Part shown: piece by piece, positions 9,125 through 17,625 of the stretch
Layout: the number at the start of each line of letters is the position of its first letter
Position numbering within the stretch: position 1 is the first letter of the stretch
DNA from: Phyllobacterium phragmitis
Lineage (GTDB): Bacteria > Pseudomonadota > Alphaproteobacteria > Rhizobiales > Rhizobiaceae
Direction: 5' to 3'
Length of the DNA: 56,159 nucleotides
Assembly (NCBI RefSeq): GCF_002980495.1
Contig: NZ_PVBR01000028.1
Location: forward strand, 1-56,159
Position numbers and translations under genes: made by a program
The notes under the pieces: model-generated
What the model was told of the DNA's origin: nothing
Databases searched by the model: none
The model's input: the letters and a program-made list of their open reading frames with translations, nothing else

Positions 9125-10282
9125 ATGACAATCGTACCCGTCACATCCGCAGATCTCGACGCAGCAGAAATGTCATGGTTTTCAGCGCTTTGCTCGGATG
9201 ACTATGCATATCTCGGCGTGCCGGACGGGCGCCTGCGCTCGAGCTTCGAACACTGTTCCTCGATTGCCAGGAAGGCGGAATCCCTTGGTTTCCGCAACAT
9301 CCTCTGCCCGTCGTCCTATCAGGTCGGCCAGGACACGCTTTCCTTCGTCGCCGGCTGCGCACCGCTGACCGACAGCATCAATTTTCTGGCCGCCATCCGC
9401 TGCGGCGAAATGCAGCCGATCATGCTGGCGCGCACGATCGCCACCCTCGATCACATGTTGAAGGGTCGGCTGACACTGAACGTCATCAGCTCCGACTTTC
9501 CGGGCGAAACCGCCGACAGCGCCTTCCGCTACAGGCGCAGCCATGAGGTGGTGGAAATCCTCCGTCAGGCCTGGACGCGCGACACGATCGACTTTGAAGG
9601 CGAGGTCTACAATTTCAAGGGTGTGTCCACCGATCCGGCCAGACCCTACCAGCACAATGGCGGACCGCTTCTCTATTTCGGCGGCTATTCGCCGGACGCC
9701 CTGGAACTCTGCGGCGCGCAATGCGACGTCTACCTGATGTGGCCGGAGCCCAAGGAACAGATCGCGGAGAGGATGAAGGCGGCCAACGAACGCGCCGCCG
9801 CCCACGGCCGCACGCTGGACTACGGCCTGCGCGTCCACATGATCGTCCGCGATACGGAGAAAGAAGCGCGCGAATATGCCGAGCACCTGGTCTCCAGGCT
9901 GGACGACGAATACGGCAAGCTGATCCGCGACCGGGCACATGATTCGATATCGCTCGGCGTGTCGCACCAGGCCCGCGCCCGTGAACTTGCCGACAAGTTC
10001 GGCTATGTCGAACCGCATTTGTGGACGGGCATCGGACGGGCCCGCTCCGGCTGCGGCGCAGCCCTCGTCGGCTCCACCGACCAGATCCTGTCCGAGCTGG
10101 AGACCTATCGCAAAATGGGCATCCGCGCCTTCATCCTCTCCGGCTATCCGCATCTTGACGAAGCTGAACATTTCGGCACCAAGGTCCTGCCGCAGTTGAA
10201 GACCTGTTCTCTGCCGCATGCACATGGACGCGTCCCGGCCGAAACGCCGGCAACGCCGCTTGGAAACGGAGTACGCCGCTAA
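9125..10282 (+). CDS. LLM-class flavin-dependent monooxygenase (SsuD-like)
   Basis: A 385-residue bacterial-luciferase-fold monooxygenase of the alkanesulfonate monooxygenase group that would use reduced FMN. Family segments include IARKAESLGFRNILCPSSYQ, DHMLKGRLTLNVISSD, RYRRSHEVVEILRQAW and GPLLYFGGYSPDALEL. I place the start at ATG 9125, 7 bases behind a GGGAGGAG box; an upstream in-frame ATG at 9080 would add a basic, low-complexity tail. It is followed without a gap by an aldo-keto reductase and a flavin reductase, which makes a self-contained two-component monooxygenase system. Substrate unknown: a sulfonate, or a halogenated or sulfur-containing sugar or acid. Confidence 0.85.
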   Translation: MTIVPVTSADLDAAEMSWFSALCSDDYAYLGVPDGRLRSSFEHCSSIARKAESLGFRNILCPSSYQVGQDTLSFVAGCAPLTDSINFLAAIRCGEMQPIMLARTIATLDHMLKGRLTLNVISSDFPGETADSAFRYRRSHEVVEILRQAWTRDTIDFEGEVYNFKGVSTDPARPYQHNGGPLLYFGGYSPDALELCGAQCDVYLMWPEPKEQIAERMKAANERAAAHGRTLDYGLRVHMIVRDTEKEAREYAEHLVSRLDDEYGKLIRDRAHDSISLGVSHQARARELADKFGYVEPHLWTGIGRARSGCGAALVGSTDQILSELETYRKMGIRAFILSGYPHLDEAEHFGTKVLPQLKTCSLPHAHGRVPAETPATPLGNGVRR

Positions 10283-11175
10283 TGGAACGCATCGACCTTG
10301 CCCCCGGGCTGAATTTCAGCCGCCTCGTTTGTGGCATGTGGAGGCTGGCAGACGGTGATGACACCTCCCCCGCATCGGTCCAGGCCAAGGTGGAAGCCTG
10401 CCTCCAACAGGGCATCACCACCATGGACCACGCCGACATTTACGGCGGCTATGCGGTCGAAGGCCTTTTCGGTGCAATGCTGAAGACAGCGCCTTCACTG
10501 CGTGATCGGATCGAGATCATCACCAAATGCGATATCGTTGCACCCGTCGGACGCTACGCATCGGCACGGGTCAAGCACTACGACACGACCGCCGCGCACA
10601 TAATCGCATCCGTCGAAACCTCGCTTGAGGAAATGGCGATAGACCATATCGACCTCTTGCTGATCCATCGCCCTGATCCACTCATGAACCCGGACGAAAC
10701 CGGCTCGGCGCTCGATGCGCTGGTCAAATCCGGCAAGGTCAGAAGTGTCGGCGTTTCCAATTTCCGGCCATGGGACTTCTCGCTGCTGCAATCCTCCATG
10801 GAAGAGACGCTGGTCACCAACCAGATCGAGATGAGCCTGATTGCGCCGCAGGCCTTTACGAATGGCGATCTTGCCTTCTTGCAAGAGCGCATGATCGCGC
10901 CGATGGCCTGGTCTCCGCTCGGCGGCGGCTCATTGTTCGACGGTTCGCGACCGGAACTTGTGGCGGCGCTGAAGCGGATCGGCAAGGAACAGAATGTGGA
11001 CGAAACGGCGGTTGCCATCGCCTGGCTGCTGCGTCACCCGGCCCGGATCCTGCCGGTCGTCGGTACGAACAATCTCGACCGAATCGTCCGGATCGGTGAT
11101 GCGGCGAAAATCGAACTTGACCGGCAGGCTTGGTTCGAACTCTACACTCTGGCAATCGGAAAAGAGGTGCCCTGA
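10282..11175 (+). CDS. Aldo/keto reductase
   Basis: A 297-residue NADPH-dependent (beta/alpha)8 reductase. The catalytic tetrad is visible as Asp49 and Tyr54 (MDHADIYGGY), Lys82 (IITKCD) and His129 (LLLIHRPDP). C-terminal AWLLRHPARILPVVGTN matches the cofactor-binding part of the YdhF-like branch. The ATG overlaps the monooxygenase stop (TAATG). It probably reduces the aldehyde or ketone released by the monooxygenase, an inference from operon position. Confidence 0.88.
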   Translation: MERIDLAPGLNFSRLVCGMWRLADGDDTSPASVQAKVEACLQQGITTMDHADIYGGYAVEGLFGAMLKTAPSLRDRIEIITKCDIVAPVGRYASARVKHYDTTAAHIIASVETSLEEMAIDHIDLLLIHRPDPLMNPDETGSALDALVKSGKVRSVGVSNFRPWDFSLLQSSMEETLVTNQIEMSLIAPQAFTNGDLAFLQERMIAPMAWSPLGGGSLFDGSRPELVAALKRIGKEQNVDETAVAIAWLLRHPARILPVVGTNNLDRIVRIGDAAKIELDRQAWFELYTLAIGKEVP

Positions 11176-11702
11176 TGACGGTTGCAGGCAATCTGTCATC
11201 CCATGGCGAACATGTATTCGTGCCGGATGCAACGAACGCCCGCACATTCCGCAATGCGCTTGGCAGTTTCACGACCGGCGTCACCGTCGTGACGGCGAGG
11301 GGACCGGGCGGGCCGACCGGCATGACGGTCAACAGCTTCGCCTCGGTTTCGCTCGATCCGCCGCTGGTCCTCTGGTCGCCGGCCAAGCGTTCGGCAAGGC
11401 ACGGCATTTACACAAAGGCCGAGCATTACGTGATCCACGTGCTGAGTGCCGACCAGGACGCGCTGAGTGTCCGCTTCACGCGCGGCGGGGGCGGCTTTGA
11501 CGGGCTTTCCTGGTACGTGAACGAGGAAGGCGCGCCGATCATTCCAGGTACGCTGGCCCGGTTCGAATGCATACGCTCGATGCTGCACGATGCCGGCGAT
11601 CATACAATCATCATCGGCAAGGTCCTGCGGGCCGCACACCGCGAGGGAGATCCCTTGTGCTTTTCGCGCGGCAGCTTCGGGCGCTTTGCGCATAAGGCCT
11701 GA
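11175..11702 (+). CDS. Flavin reductase family protein (FMN-binding split barrel)
   Basis: A 175-residue protein with the flavin-reductase-like signature RTFRNALGSFTTGVTVVTA, TGMTVNSFASVSLDPPLVLW, and HTIIIGKVL. It should supply reduced FMN to the monooxygenase two genes upstream. The start ATG overlaps the aldo-keto reductase stop (TGATG at 11173-11177); an earlier in-frame ATG lies within that gene and was rejected. About 276 bp of sequence follow before the next gene, holding nothing I can identify beyond a repeated GAGATCATC motif. Confidence 0.88.
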   Translation: MTVAGNLSSHGEHVFVPDATNARTFRNALGSFTTGVTVVTARGPGGPTGMTVNSFASVSLDPPLVLWSPAKRSARHGIYTKAEHYVIHVLSADQDALSVRFTRGGGGFDGLSWYVNEEGAPIIPGTLARFECIRSMLHDAGDHTIIIGKVLRAAHREGDPLCFSRGSFGRFAHKA

Positions 11703-11978
11703 GGGCAGCGCAAACTCCATAGATGTAGCGGCTTGAGATCATCCGCGCTCGGACGCGAGATCATCGCGGCTTTTGGGTCAGATAGCTTGATCTACGGATT
11801 GTCAACTACGGTGCTGCCGTTTGCGAACTGGACATCCTATGATCTTAGCCGATTTGCTGGGCTCAACTAACATCGAAATACAAACCGATTGTAAGCGTAT
11901 ACTACAGATTTCCTTTACATATGACATGAATAATCATCTGACATTTATAGTCTCAAGATGATGCAGAGTACTTAAACG

Positions 11979-13088
11979 ATGCGGCTTGCTTTCCCACTTC
12001 TAGCAATTTCCGGCCTTTTTGTGTCTCTCGCGGCAATTCCCGCAGATGCGGCGAGTTTTAACTGCGCAAAAGCAAGCACGCCCGACGAGCGCGCCATTTG
12101 CGCAGATGCTGGCCTTTCCCTGGAAGATGAAAAACTGGCCGGTCTTTATAGCAAGTTGGAGCAACTCCTGAATGGCACGAGGCGGCAGAAATTGGCTGCA
12201 AGTCAACACGAATGGCTACAGGTGCGCGCAAAGTGTCACGATGACTTCGTCTGTCTTGTGTCCGCATATGACCATCGGACAAAACAGCTCCGGAACCTTC
12301 TTGCCGAACCCAATACAGCTGCTCTGGACTTGTTCAGGCGGACCGGCCAATGCAAGAGCTGCAATCTTTCGGGGGTCGATTTGAGCGGCATCGAACCGGC
12401 GGCACATGCAGATGGCGGGAAGCTGCAATGTACCATCGATGCTGTCGCCAACGGCGTTTTTGACGGCGCGCGCATCGACCACGCCAATTTCGTCAGCTGC
12501 AACACGAAGTATCAATCCGCGCTCAACACCATGACTTGGGACGGAGCCAGCCTGAAAGGTACGGATTTCACCGGAGCCAATCTGGGAGGAAATTCGTTCA
12601 AAGGCACCAACCTGACCGGAGCCAATTTGAGCGGCGCAAACCTCTTTTGGGTCGATATGAGCAATGCCACATTGAGGCGAGCGAATTTAACGGGCGCGCA
12701 GAGCGGGCCGGACGCCATGAACGGCATCTGCTCCGATTTCACCAATGCCGATTTTTCGGACGCAAAGCTCGAAAAAGCCAATCTTTGTGGCAGTTTTTAC
12801 AATGCAAACCTCAACGGCGCAGATTTGAGAAACGCAACGATTTTCGGTAACGTTATGGGGCTTTCGAAACGAGCGGCGGAAGCCCCTGGCGTCGAAATTG
12901 ATCCCTCGACCACCGATACAAAGCCCTCTCCAGGGCGGTTCGGCGGAAAGATCGATCTGACGGGAGCGGATTTGCGGGGCGCCACCATTTTTTCCGAAAC
13001 AAAGCTGACGCCCCATGGCTATGGCTTCGCCATTTTGTGCCGCACGAAAATGCCCGACGGCTCAACCTCAAATCGGAACTGCAAATAG
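11979..13088 (+). CDS. Secreted LprI-like (DUF1311) plus pentapeptide-repeat protein
   Basis: A 369-residue protein with a signal peptide (MRLAFPLLAISGLFVSLAAIPADA). Residues 25-110 form a small four-cysteine helical domain (FNCAKASTPDERAICAD, WLQVRAKCHDDFVCLVSAYDHR) of the LprI/DUF1311 type, known for lysozyme-inhibitor-like proteins. Residues 125-330 are pentapeptide repeats of the A[D/N]L/F-x-x form (GANLGGNSFKGTNLTGANLS and others), which fold as a right-handed quadrilateral helix. Many extra cysteines in the repeat region suggest periplasmic disulfides. It stands alone. Cell-envelope protection is a guess; no function is shown. Confidence 0.8.
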   Translation: MRLAFPLLAISGLFVSLAAIPADAASFNCAKASTPDERAICADAGLSLEDEKLAGLYSKLEQLLNGTRRQKLAASQHEWLQVRAKCHDDFVCLVSAYDHRTKQLRNLLAEPNTAALDLFRRTGQCKSCNLSGVDLSGIEPAAHADGGKLQCTIDAVANGVFDGARIDHANFVSCNTKYQSALNTMTWDGASLKGTDFTGANLGGNSFKGTNLTGANLSGANLFWVDMSNATLRRANLTGAQSGPDAMNGICSDFTNADFSDAKLEKANLCGSFYNANLNGADLRNATIFGNVMGLSKRAAEAPGVEIDPSTTDTKPSPGRFGGKIDLTGADLRGATIFSETKLTPHGYGFAILCRTKMPDGSTSNRNCK

Positions 13089-13164
13089 GCTGTCCGGTAC
13101 GGCGAGTGATGCTTACATCGCGGCGGCGACCTGCGATGGCACAAACTCGTTATCGCCGTAGCCG

Positions 13165-13322
13165 AGTTGCTCGGAATTCGCGACCAACGAGCTGGTCGCC
13201 GGTTTCTGGCTCTGGCAGGTCAAGGACGTGGCCGAGGCGGTCGAATGGGCCAAACGCTGCCCCAAACCCGATGCCCGGCCCGAGCGAGCTCGTGCGGGAT
13301 TTCCATCCAAGAGGATGTGATG
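13165..13322 (+). pseudogene. 3' remnant of a YCII-domain gene with a frameshift
   Basis: From 13180 a frame reads ATNELVAGFWLWQVKDVAEA then VEWAKRCP, the conserved central part of small YCII (YciI-like) proteins. At the run CCCCAAACCC (about 13260-13268) the expected continuation NPMPGPSE is found only one base out of frame, so a single-base insertion has broken it. No start or N-terminal half is present upstream, and the downstream end is degenerate. Confidence 0.6.
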
Positions 13323-13374
13323 CAGATCCGCTAGCTGCCGCTAAAGCAAACCCTTGGCGCGCAGATGCTGTACC

Positions 13375-13403
13375 CCCATCCGCCTTAGCGGATGGGATTT
13401 TTT
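13375..13403 (+). terminator. Rho-independent terminator
   Basis: A perfect 9-bp stem CCCATCCGC (13375-13383) and GCGGATGGG (13388-13396) with loop CTTA is followed by ATTTTTT. It points in the plus direction and would have ended the broken YCII gene, or reads from the pentapeptide gene upstream. Confidence 0.8.
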
Positions 13404-13430
13404 CTTGTGTTCCGGTATCTGATTATGGTG

Positions 13431-14642
13431 CTACGCGAGTGCTGCCTCCGGCGTCGAAGATCCGGCCGGGAACTGGAGCGTCCGGTAGCCGATCAGCGCG
13501 GTCGTCAGGGCGACAGCGGCGGCCACCACCAGAATCCAGAAGCCGTTGCGGGCGCCATAGACGTCGATCACATAGCCTGAGGCGAAGGAGCCGGTGGCCA
13601 TACCGATGCCCATGCCGGTCATCACCCAGGTAATGCCCTCGGTGAGTTGCGAGGACGGCACCAGACGCTCGATCAGCCCGAAAGCGGTGATGAAGGTCGG
13701 CGAAATCGACGCGCCGGCGAGGAACATCAGGAGCGCCATGCTCCAGATACTGCCGATCAGCAAGAGCGGCAACGCGGTGAGCATTGCAACGCAGATGGCG
13801 AACAGGAACTGGCGCGACAGCGGCATGGTCAGCCGGAGCGTGCCGAACACCAGGCCGACAAGCAGCGATCCCCCGGCATAGCCGGCCAGGATGAAGCTTG
13901 CGGCCCCCTTGTGGCCCAGTTCCTCCGAAAACGCGATGACGGTGACTTCCGCCGCGCCGAACATCGTGCCGATGGCGATGAGCGTGAACGTCAGCACCTG
14001 CACCGCGCCAAGCCTGATAGCCGAGCGCCCGCCCGCAGCCTCTACCGGATGCACCGGCGGCTCCGTCGATTTCTGCGCCAAAAAGAGCGTCGTGCCGACC
14101 GCGAGGAACAGCGTTGCCAGAAGCGGTCCCGCCTCGGGGAAGACCGTGACGCTCAGCCCGATGGCGAACACGGAACCCAGCATATAGATCGCCTCGTCGA
14201 GGATGGATTCGAGGGCGAAAGCGGTGTGCAGCTTAGGCGTATCGCGATAAATCGCGGTCCAGCGCGCCCGCACCATGGCGGGCATACTGGGCATCACCCC
14301 GGCAATGAAGGCGAAGAGGAACAGCAACCAGTTCTGCCAGCCATAATGCGCGGCAAGAATGAGGCCGGTGAACCCCGCCACGGAGATTGTTGTAACGGGC
14401 GCCAGCACGCGGCTTTGGCCATAGCGATCCACCAGCCGCGATATCTGCGGCGAAACGAAAGCGTTGGTGAGCGCGAAGGTGGCGGAAACAGCGCCCGCCA
14501 GCCAGTATTCGCCATGGGTTTGCGACAGCATCGCCACCGTCCCCATGGTGACCATGGAAAGCGGCAGGCGCGCGAGGAAGCCGGTCGAGGCGAAGGCCTT
14601 GGTTCCCGGAGCCTTGAAGATTTCGCGATAGGGGTTGGACAT
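13431..14642 (-). CDS. MFS transporter, probable drug or metabolite efflux
   Basis: A 403-residue major-facilitator protein with about 12 hydrophobic segments (for example STGFLARLPLSMVTMGTVAM, LGAVQVLTFTLIAIGTMFGA, ILVVAAAVALTTALI). The motif ISRLVDRYGQSRV (about residues 66-78) is the loop 2-3 signature. I set the start at ATG 14642; the frame continues upstream through the operator region but without family similarity. It is divergent from a TetR regulator with three shared operators, the usual layout of a regulated efflux pump. Confidence 0.87.
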   Translation of the reverse strand: MSNPYREIFKAPGTKAFASTGFLARLPLSMVTMGTVAMLSQTHGEYWLAGAVSATFALTNAFVSPQISRLVDRYGQSRVLAPVTTISVAGFTGLILAAHYGWQNWLLFLFAFIAGVMPSMPAMVRARWTAIYRDTPKLHTAFALESILDEAIYMLGSVFAIGLSVTVFPEAGPLLATLFLAVGTTLFLAQKSTEPPVHPVEAAGGRSAIRLGAVQVLTFTLIAIGTMFGAAEVTVIAFSEELGHKGAASFILAGYAGGSLLVGLVFGTLRLTMPLSRQFLFAICVAMLTALPLLLIGSIWSMALLMFLAGASISPTFITAFGLIERLVPSSQLTEGITWVMTGMGIGMATGSFASGYVIDVYGARNGFWILVVAAAVALTTALIGYRTLQFPAGSSTPEAALA

Positions 14643-14678
14643 TGACGGAGTCCTTGATTTCGGTTGGGTGCCTCTGAT

Positions 14679-14746
14679 ATACGGGACGTATGTGAATTGG
14701 GTAGATGCATACGCTGCGTATGTCAATGACAATATACGCGTCGTAT
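14679..14746. promoter_or_regulatory. Three TetR operators, ATACG-N3-CGTAT
   Basis: The 118-bp gap between the MFS and TetR genes contains three 13-bp palindromes of identical arms: ATACGGGACGTAT (14679-14691), ATACGCTGCGTAT (14709-14721) and ATACGCGTCGTAT (14734-14746). Each is followed by GT. Centre spacing is 30 and 25 bp. Their position between divergent genes makes them the probable sites of the adjacent TetR protein. Confidence 0.8.
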
Positions 14747-14760
14747 GTGAAAGGATGAAG

Positions 14761-15399
14761 ATGGCACACAAGCCCCGCAGCGAAATGATTGCCGAAACGC
14801 GCGCCAAGCTCATTGCGGCGGCGCGCGCGGCCTTCGGGACAGTCGGCTATGCGGATGCCTCGATGGATGATTTCACCGCCGCCGCCGGGCTGACGCGCGG
14901 CGCGCTCTATCATCATTTCGGAGACAAGAAGGGCTTGTTGCAGGCGGTCATCGCGCAAATCGACGCAGAGATGAATGAGCGGCTGCGGATTGTGATGCAA
15001 AAAGCCCCGACTCGCTGGCAGGGCTTTATCGATGAATCCATCGCCTATATCGAAATGGCGCTGGAGCCGGAAATCCAGCGCATCGTGCTGCGTGACGGAC
15101 CGGCGGTTTTAGGCGACCCGACGTCCTGGCCGTCCCAGAACGCCTGCCTCCGCGACATGACCGAAAATCTGCGGCTTTTGGCCGAGGAAGGAACGATCGT
15201 GGCGACCGACCCGGAAGCCACGGCGCAACTCATCATTGGCGCCACGCTGAACGCCTCCCTGTGGATCGCCAAAGCACCCGACCCGGAAGTGACATCGAAG
15301 AAGGCGATACAGGCCACCAAAGCGCTGCTGGAGGGGCTTCTGGTGGCCTCCTCCTCCCCCCGTATCGAGGGGGGAAGCCCCAATATTCGGGGTATCTAG
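14761..15399 (+). CDS. TetR-family repressor of the MFS transporter
   Basis: A 212-residue regulator. The helix-turn-helix is at residues 31-52 (SMDDFTAAAGLTRGALYHHFGDK follows LIAAARAAFGTVGYADA) and the rest is the all-helical ligand domain. ATG 14761 has an AAGGA box at 14751-14755; ATG 14755 is an alternative start two codons earlier. It is divergent from the MFS gene and probably represses both from the three operators. Confidence 0.87.
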   Translation: MAHKPRSEMIAETRAKLIAAARAAFGTVGYADASMDDFTAAAGLTRGALYHHFGDKKGLLQAVIAQIDAEMNERLRIVMQKAPTRWQGFIDESIAYIEMALEPEIQRIVLRDGPAVLGDPTSWPSQNACLRDMTENLRLLAEEGTIVATDPEATAQLIIGATLNASLWIAKAPDPEVTSKKAIQATKALLEGLLVASSSPRIEGGSPNIRGI

Positions 15400-15435
15400 G
15401 GCGGTTATTGTTCTGATGGAAACAGCGCCAAGCGT

Positions 15436-15572
15436 CCTCGTCCTTCGAGGCTCCCCTTCGACAAGCTCAGGGTCACACCTCAGGATGAGGACTACTGCAG
15501 CGTTGCCGACCCTTCACCCTCATGGTGAGGTGCGACCCTGAGCCTGTCGAAGGGGAGCCTCGAACCACGAGG
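15436..15572. repeat. Long inverted-repeat (palindromic) intergenic element
   Basis: The left arm (CCTCG at 15436, then TTCGAGGCTCCCCTTCGACA from 15444) pairs with the right arm ending at 15564-15572 (GGGGAGCCTCGAA, then CGAGG). Inner parts CAGGGTC-ACACCTCA and TGAGGT-GCGACCCTG continue the pairing, leaving a roughly 40-base centre. Elements containing CTTCGACAAGCTCAGG are scattered in many alphaproteobacterial genomes. It sits between the TetR gene and a convergent dehydrogenase gene, and could act as a two-way terminator. Confidence 0.75.
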
Positions 15573-15618
15573 GTGAAGGGCTCACCGTGGTTTCGATCTA
15601 AGTATGAAAGCGTCCAAA

Positions 15619-16917
15619 TCAGGCCCCCGTCACCCGCCAGATCACATCGCCCACATCGTCGGCGACCAAGAGCGAGCCGTCCGGGCCGATGGCCACGCCG
15701 ACCGGGCGGCCGTGGGATTCGCGCTCATCCGCCGAGAGGAACCCGGTGAGGATATCGCGCGGCGGCCCGGCAGGGCGGCCCTGCTCGAACGGCACGAACA
15801 CCACCCTGTAGCCGCTCAGCTTGCTGCGGTTCCAGGAGCCATGCTGGCCGATGACCATGCCATCGGGGAAGCCCGGCAAGGTGCCCGCCGGCATCCAGCA
15901 CAGGCCCAGCGAGGCCGTGTGGCCGCCCAGCGCGAAATCCGGCTTGATCGCCTTGGCGACCATGGCCGGGTCTTGCGGCACGCGGTCGTCGACGATCTGC
16001 CCCCAATAGCAATAGGGCCAGCCATAGAAGCCGCCATCCTGCACCGAAGTCAGATAATCCGGCGGCGTCTCGTCGCCCAACCCGTCGCGCTCGTTGACCA
16101 CCGTCCACAGCGTGCCCGTCGTTGGTTCCCACGCCGTGCCCACGGGGTTGCGCAAGCCGGAAGCGAAGATGCGGGTTTCACCGGTATCGAGGTCGAGTTC
16201 ATGAATCGCCGCCCGGCCCTCTTCCACCGCCATGCCTTCATCGGCAATATTGCTGAGCGAGCCGACGCCGATATAGAGCTTCTTCCCATCGGGGCTGGCA
16301 AGCAGGCTTCGCGTCCAATGCCCGCCGGGCTTCAGGCTGTTCAGCTTTTGCCCTTCTGCGGTGATGCGGGTGTCGCCGGCCGTATAGGGGAATGCTACCA
16401 CGCCATCGGTATTGCCGACATAGAATGTGTCACCAAGCAGCGTCATGCCGAAGGGCTGGTTCAGTTTGTCGAGAAACACCTGGCGCGTTTCAGCCACGCC
16501 GTCGCCATCCGCGTCACGCAACAGCGTGATGCGGTTCGGACTCACGCCGATTGCGGCGGCACGCTTCATCGTGCTGTACTGCGCATAGTCGAAAACCGAC
16601 TTGATTCCACCCGGCGTGCTCAGCGCTTCGGCCGTCAATACGTCGCCATTCGGCAGGACATGGATCCAGCGCGGATGCTTCAGGCCAGCTGCGAAAGCGT
16701 TCACCTTGAGCCCCGCCGCAGCGACCGGCGTCTGTCCCTCGATCCATCCCTTCGCAGTCGGCATCTTCAGCGTTGGAATGCCCTGCGGCTTTGCGGTCGG
16801 TATAGCCGGCGCGCTGCCGAAGGCGGGCGACTTCGGATTGTCTTTGCGGTGCCGCAAGAAGATCGCCACGTTGCCGATGAGCGCCACGATGCGAGCGAAG
16901 ATATCTGACAGACTCAT
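15619..16917 (-). CDS. PQQ-type sugar (sorbosone-like) dehydrogenase
   Basis: A 432-residue six-bladed beta-propeller of the glucose/sorbosone dehydrogenase family. Typical segments are LKHPRWIHVLPNGDVLTAEA, HWTRSLLASPDGKKLYIGVG, GETRIFASGLRNPVGTAWEP and GQHGSWNRSKLSGYRVVFVP. These proteins sit in the periplasm and oxidise aldose sugars with pyrroloquinoline quinone. The N-terminus has one hydrophobic stretch (IFARIVALIGNVAIFL) that would act as a membrane anchor. ATG 16917 follows AAGGGGGG. No PQQ synthesis genes are in the window. Confidence 0.85.
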   Translation of the reverse strand: MSLSDIFARIVALIGNVAIFLRHRKDNPKSPAFGSAPAIPTAKPQGIPTLKMPTAKGWIEGQTPVAAAGLKVNAFAAGLKHPRWIHVLPNGDVLTAEALSTPGGIKSVFDYAQYSTMKRAAAIGVSPNRITLLRDADGDGVAETRQVFLDKLNQPFGMTLLGDTFYVGNTDGVVAFPYTAGDTRITAEGQKLNSLKPGGHWTRSLLASPDGKKLYIGVGSLSNIADEGMAVEEGRAAIHELDLDTGETRIFASGLRNPVGTAWEPTTGTLWTVVNERDGLGDETPPDYLTSVQDGGFYGWPYCYWGQIVDDRVPQDPAMVAKAIKPDFALGGHTASLGLCWMPAGTLPGFPDGMVIGQHGSWNRSKLSGYRVVFVPFEQGRPAGPPRDILTGFLSADERESHGRPVGVAIGPDGSLLVADDVGDVIWRVTGA

Positions 16918-17152
16918 TGGTCCCCCCTTAATCTGGATGCGCGCATCCCTATACGAAACGCCATCAGGTTGATACCGATGATGCACTATTTCAACACTTT
17001 GTCTGTTTGATAAAGGCTGGCAACCGCCCTGAAACGGATGTTGCGCGTACTCAATACCAATCGCGCGTCCGAGCAAACTAGGAAGCTGTGGTAAACAAGG
17101 CGTTACCGGAGGCGCTTGTGAGACTAAGTGTCATCAACTTAGAATTTCGATC

Positions 17153-17275
17153 ATGGCAAGCACGCCAACGACCTGGGCGGTTTCGGGTAGCCATCGTGAA
17201 GAGGAGACCGAATTCGTTACGATATCCTACTGGGAAAGCGTTGAGGCGATGCGCGTCTTCGCCGGGAACGGGTGA
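17153..17275 (+). pseudogene. Remnant of an antibiotic-biosynthesis-monooxygenase-like (ABM) gene
   Basis: A 40-codon frame contains EEETEFVTISYWESVEAMRV then FAGN, which matches the conserved middle of small ABM-domain proteins (..FVTLTFWESxEAIRAFAG..). The N-terminal half and the C-terminal third of the usual 100-110 residues are missing. The rest of the 708-bp gap between the sugar dehydrogenase and the LacI gene holds only this and the repeat below. Confidence 0.5.
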
Positions 17276-17464
17276 GGAATTGCTCATCGAGCTTCCGAAG
17301 GAGGTACGGATTCTCCGGTTGCTCAAGAGCCATGGCATCACTGGATGGGCGCGCTATAGTTCCAAATTCCCTGACGAATGTAGAAGCCAGGCGCTTGGTA
17401 CCGGCGACCTTCGAGCTGTTCCTTAGAGTCTGTCAGGACTAGCTTGAAACAGCTTCCACCTGGC

Positions 17465-17573
17465 CGTCATTCTCGGGCTTGTCCCGAGAATCTACCGCAG
17501 TTTGAGCTGTTCGTACGGTAATTGCTTTTCTTTTTACTTATGGCAGATTCTCGGGACAAGCCCGAGAATGACG
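17465..17573. repeat. Paired palindromic repeat, two inverted copies
   Basis: CGTCATTCTCGGGCTTGTCC plus CGAGAATCT (17465-17493) recurs exactly in inverted orientation at 17545-17573. Each copy is itself a near-palindrome (TCTCGGG / CCCGAGA). The 51-bp spacer is AT-rich. This resembles a small palindromic mobile or REP-like element common in rhizobial genomes, and it lies just beyond the LacI gene stop. Confidence 0.8.
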
Positions 17574-17625
17574 ACGAGACAAGACCCCTTGTCGTATCAA
17601 CGATTCAATTAATCCATGACAGACT

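Noticed and set aside
17088-17426. 112-codon plus-strand frame
   Set aside because: No motif; the ABM-like remnant is in a different frame in the same place.
15436-17573. CRISPR array made of the repeated palindromes
   Set aside because: The copies are inverted pairs, not evenly spaced direct repeats, and no cas genes are present.
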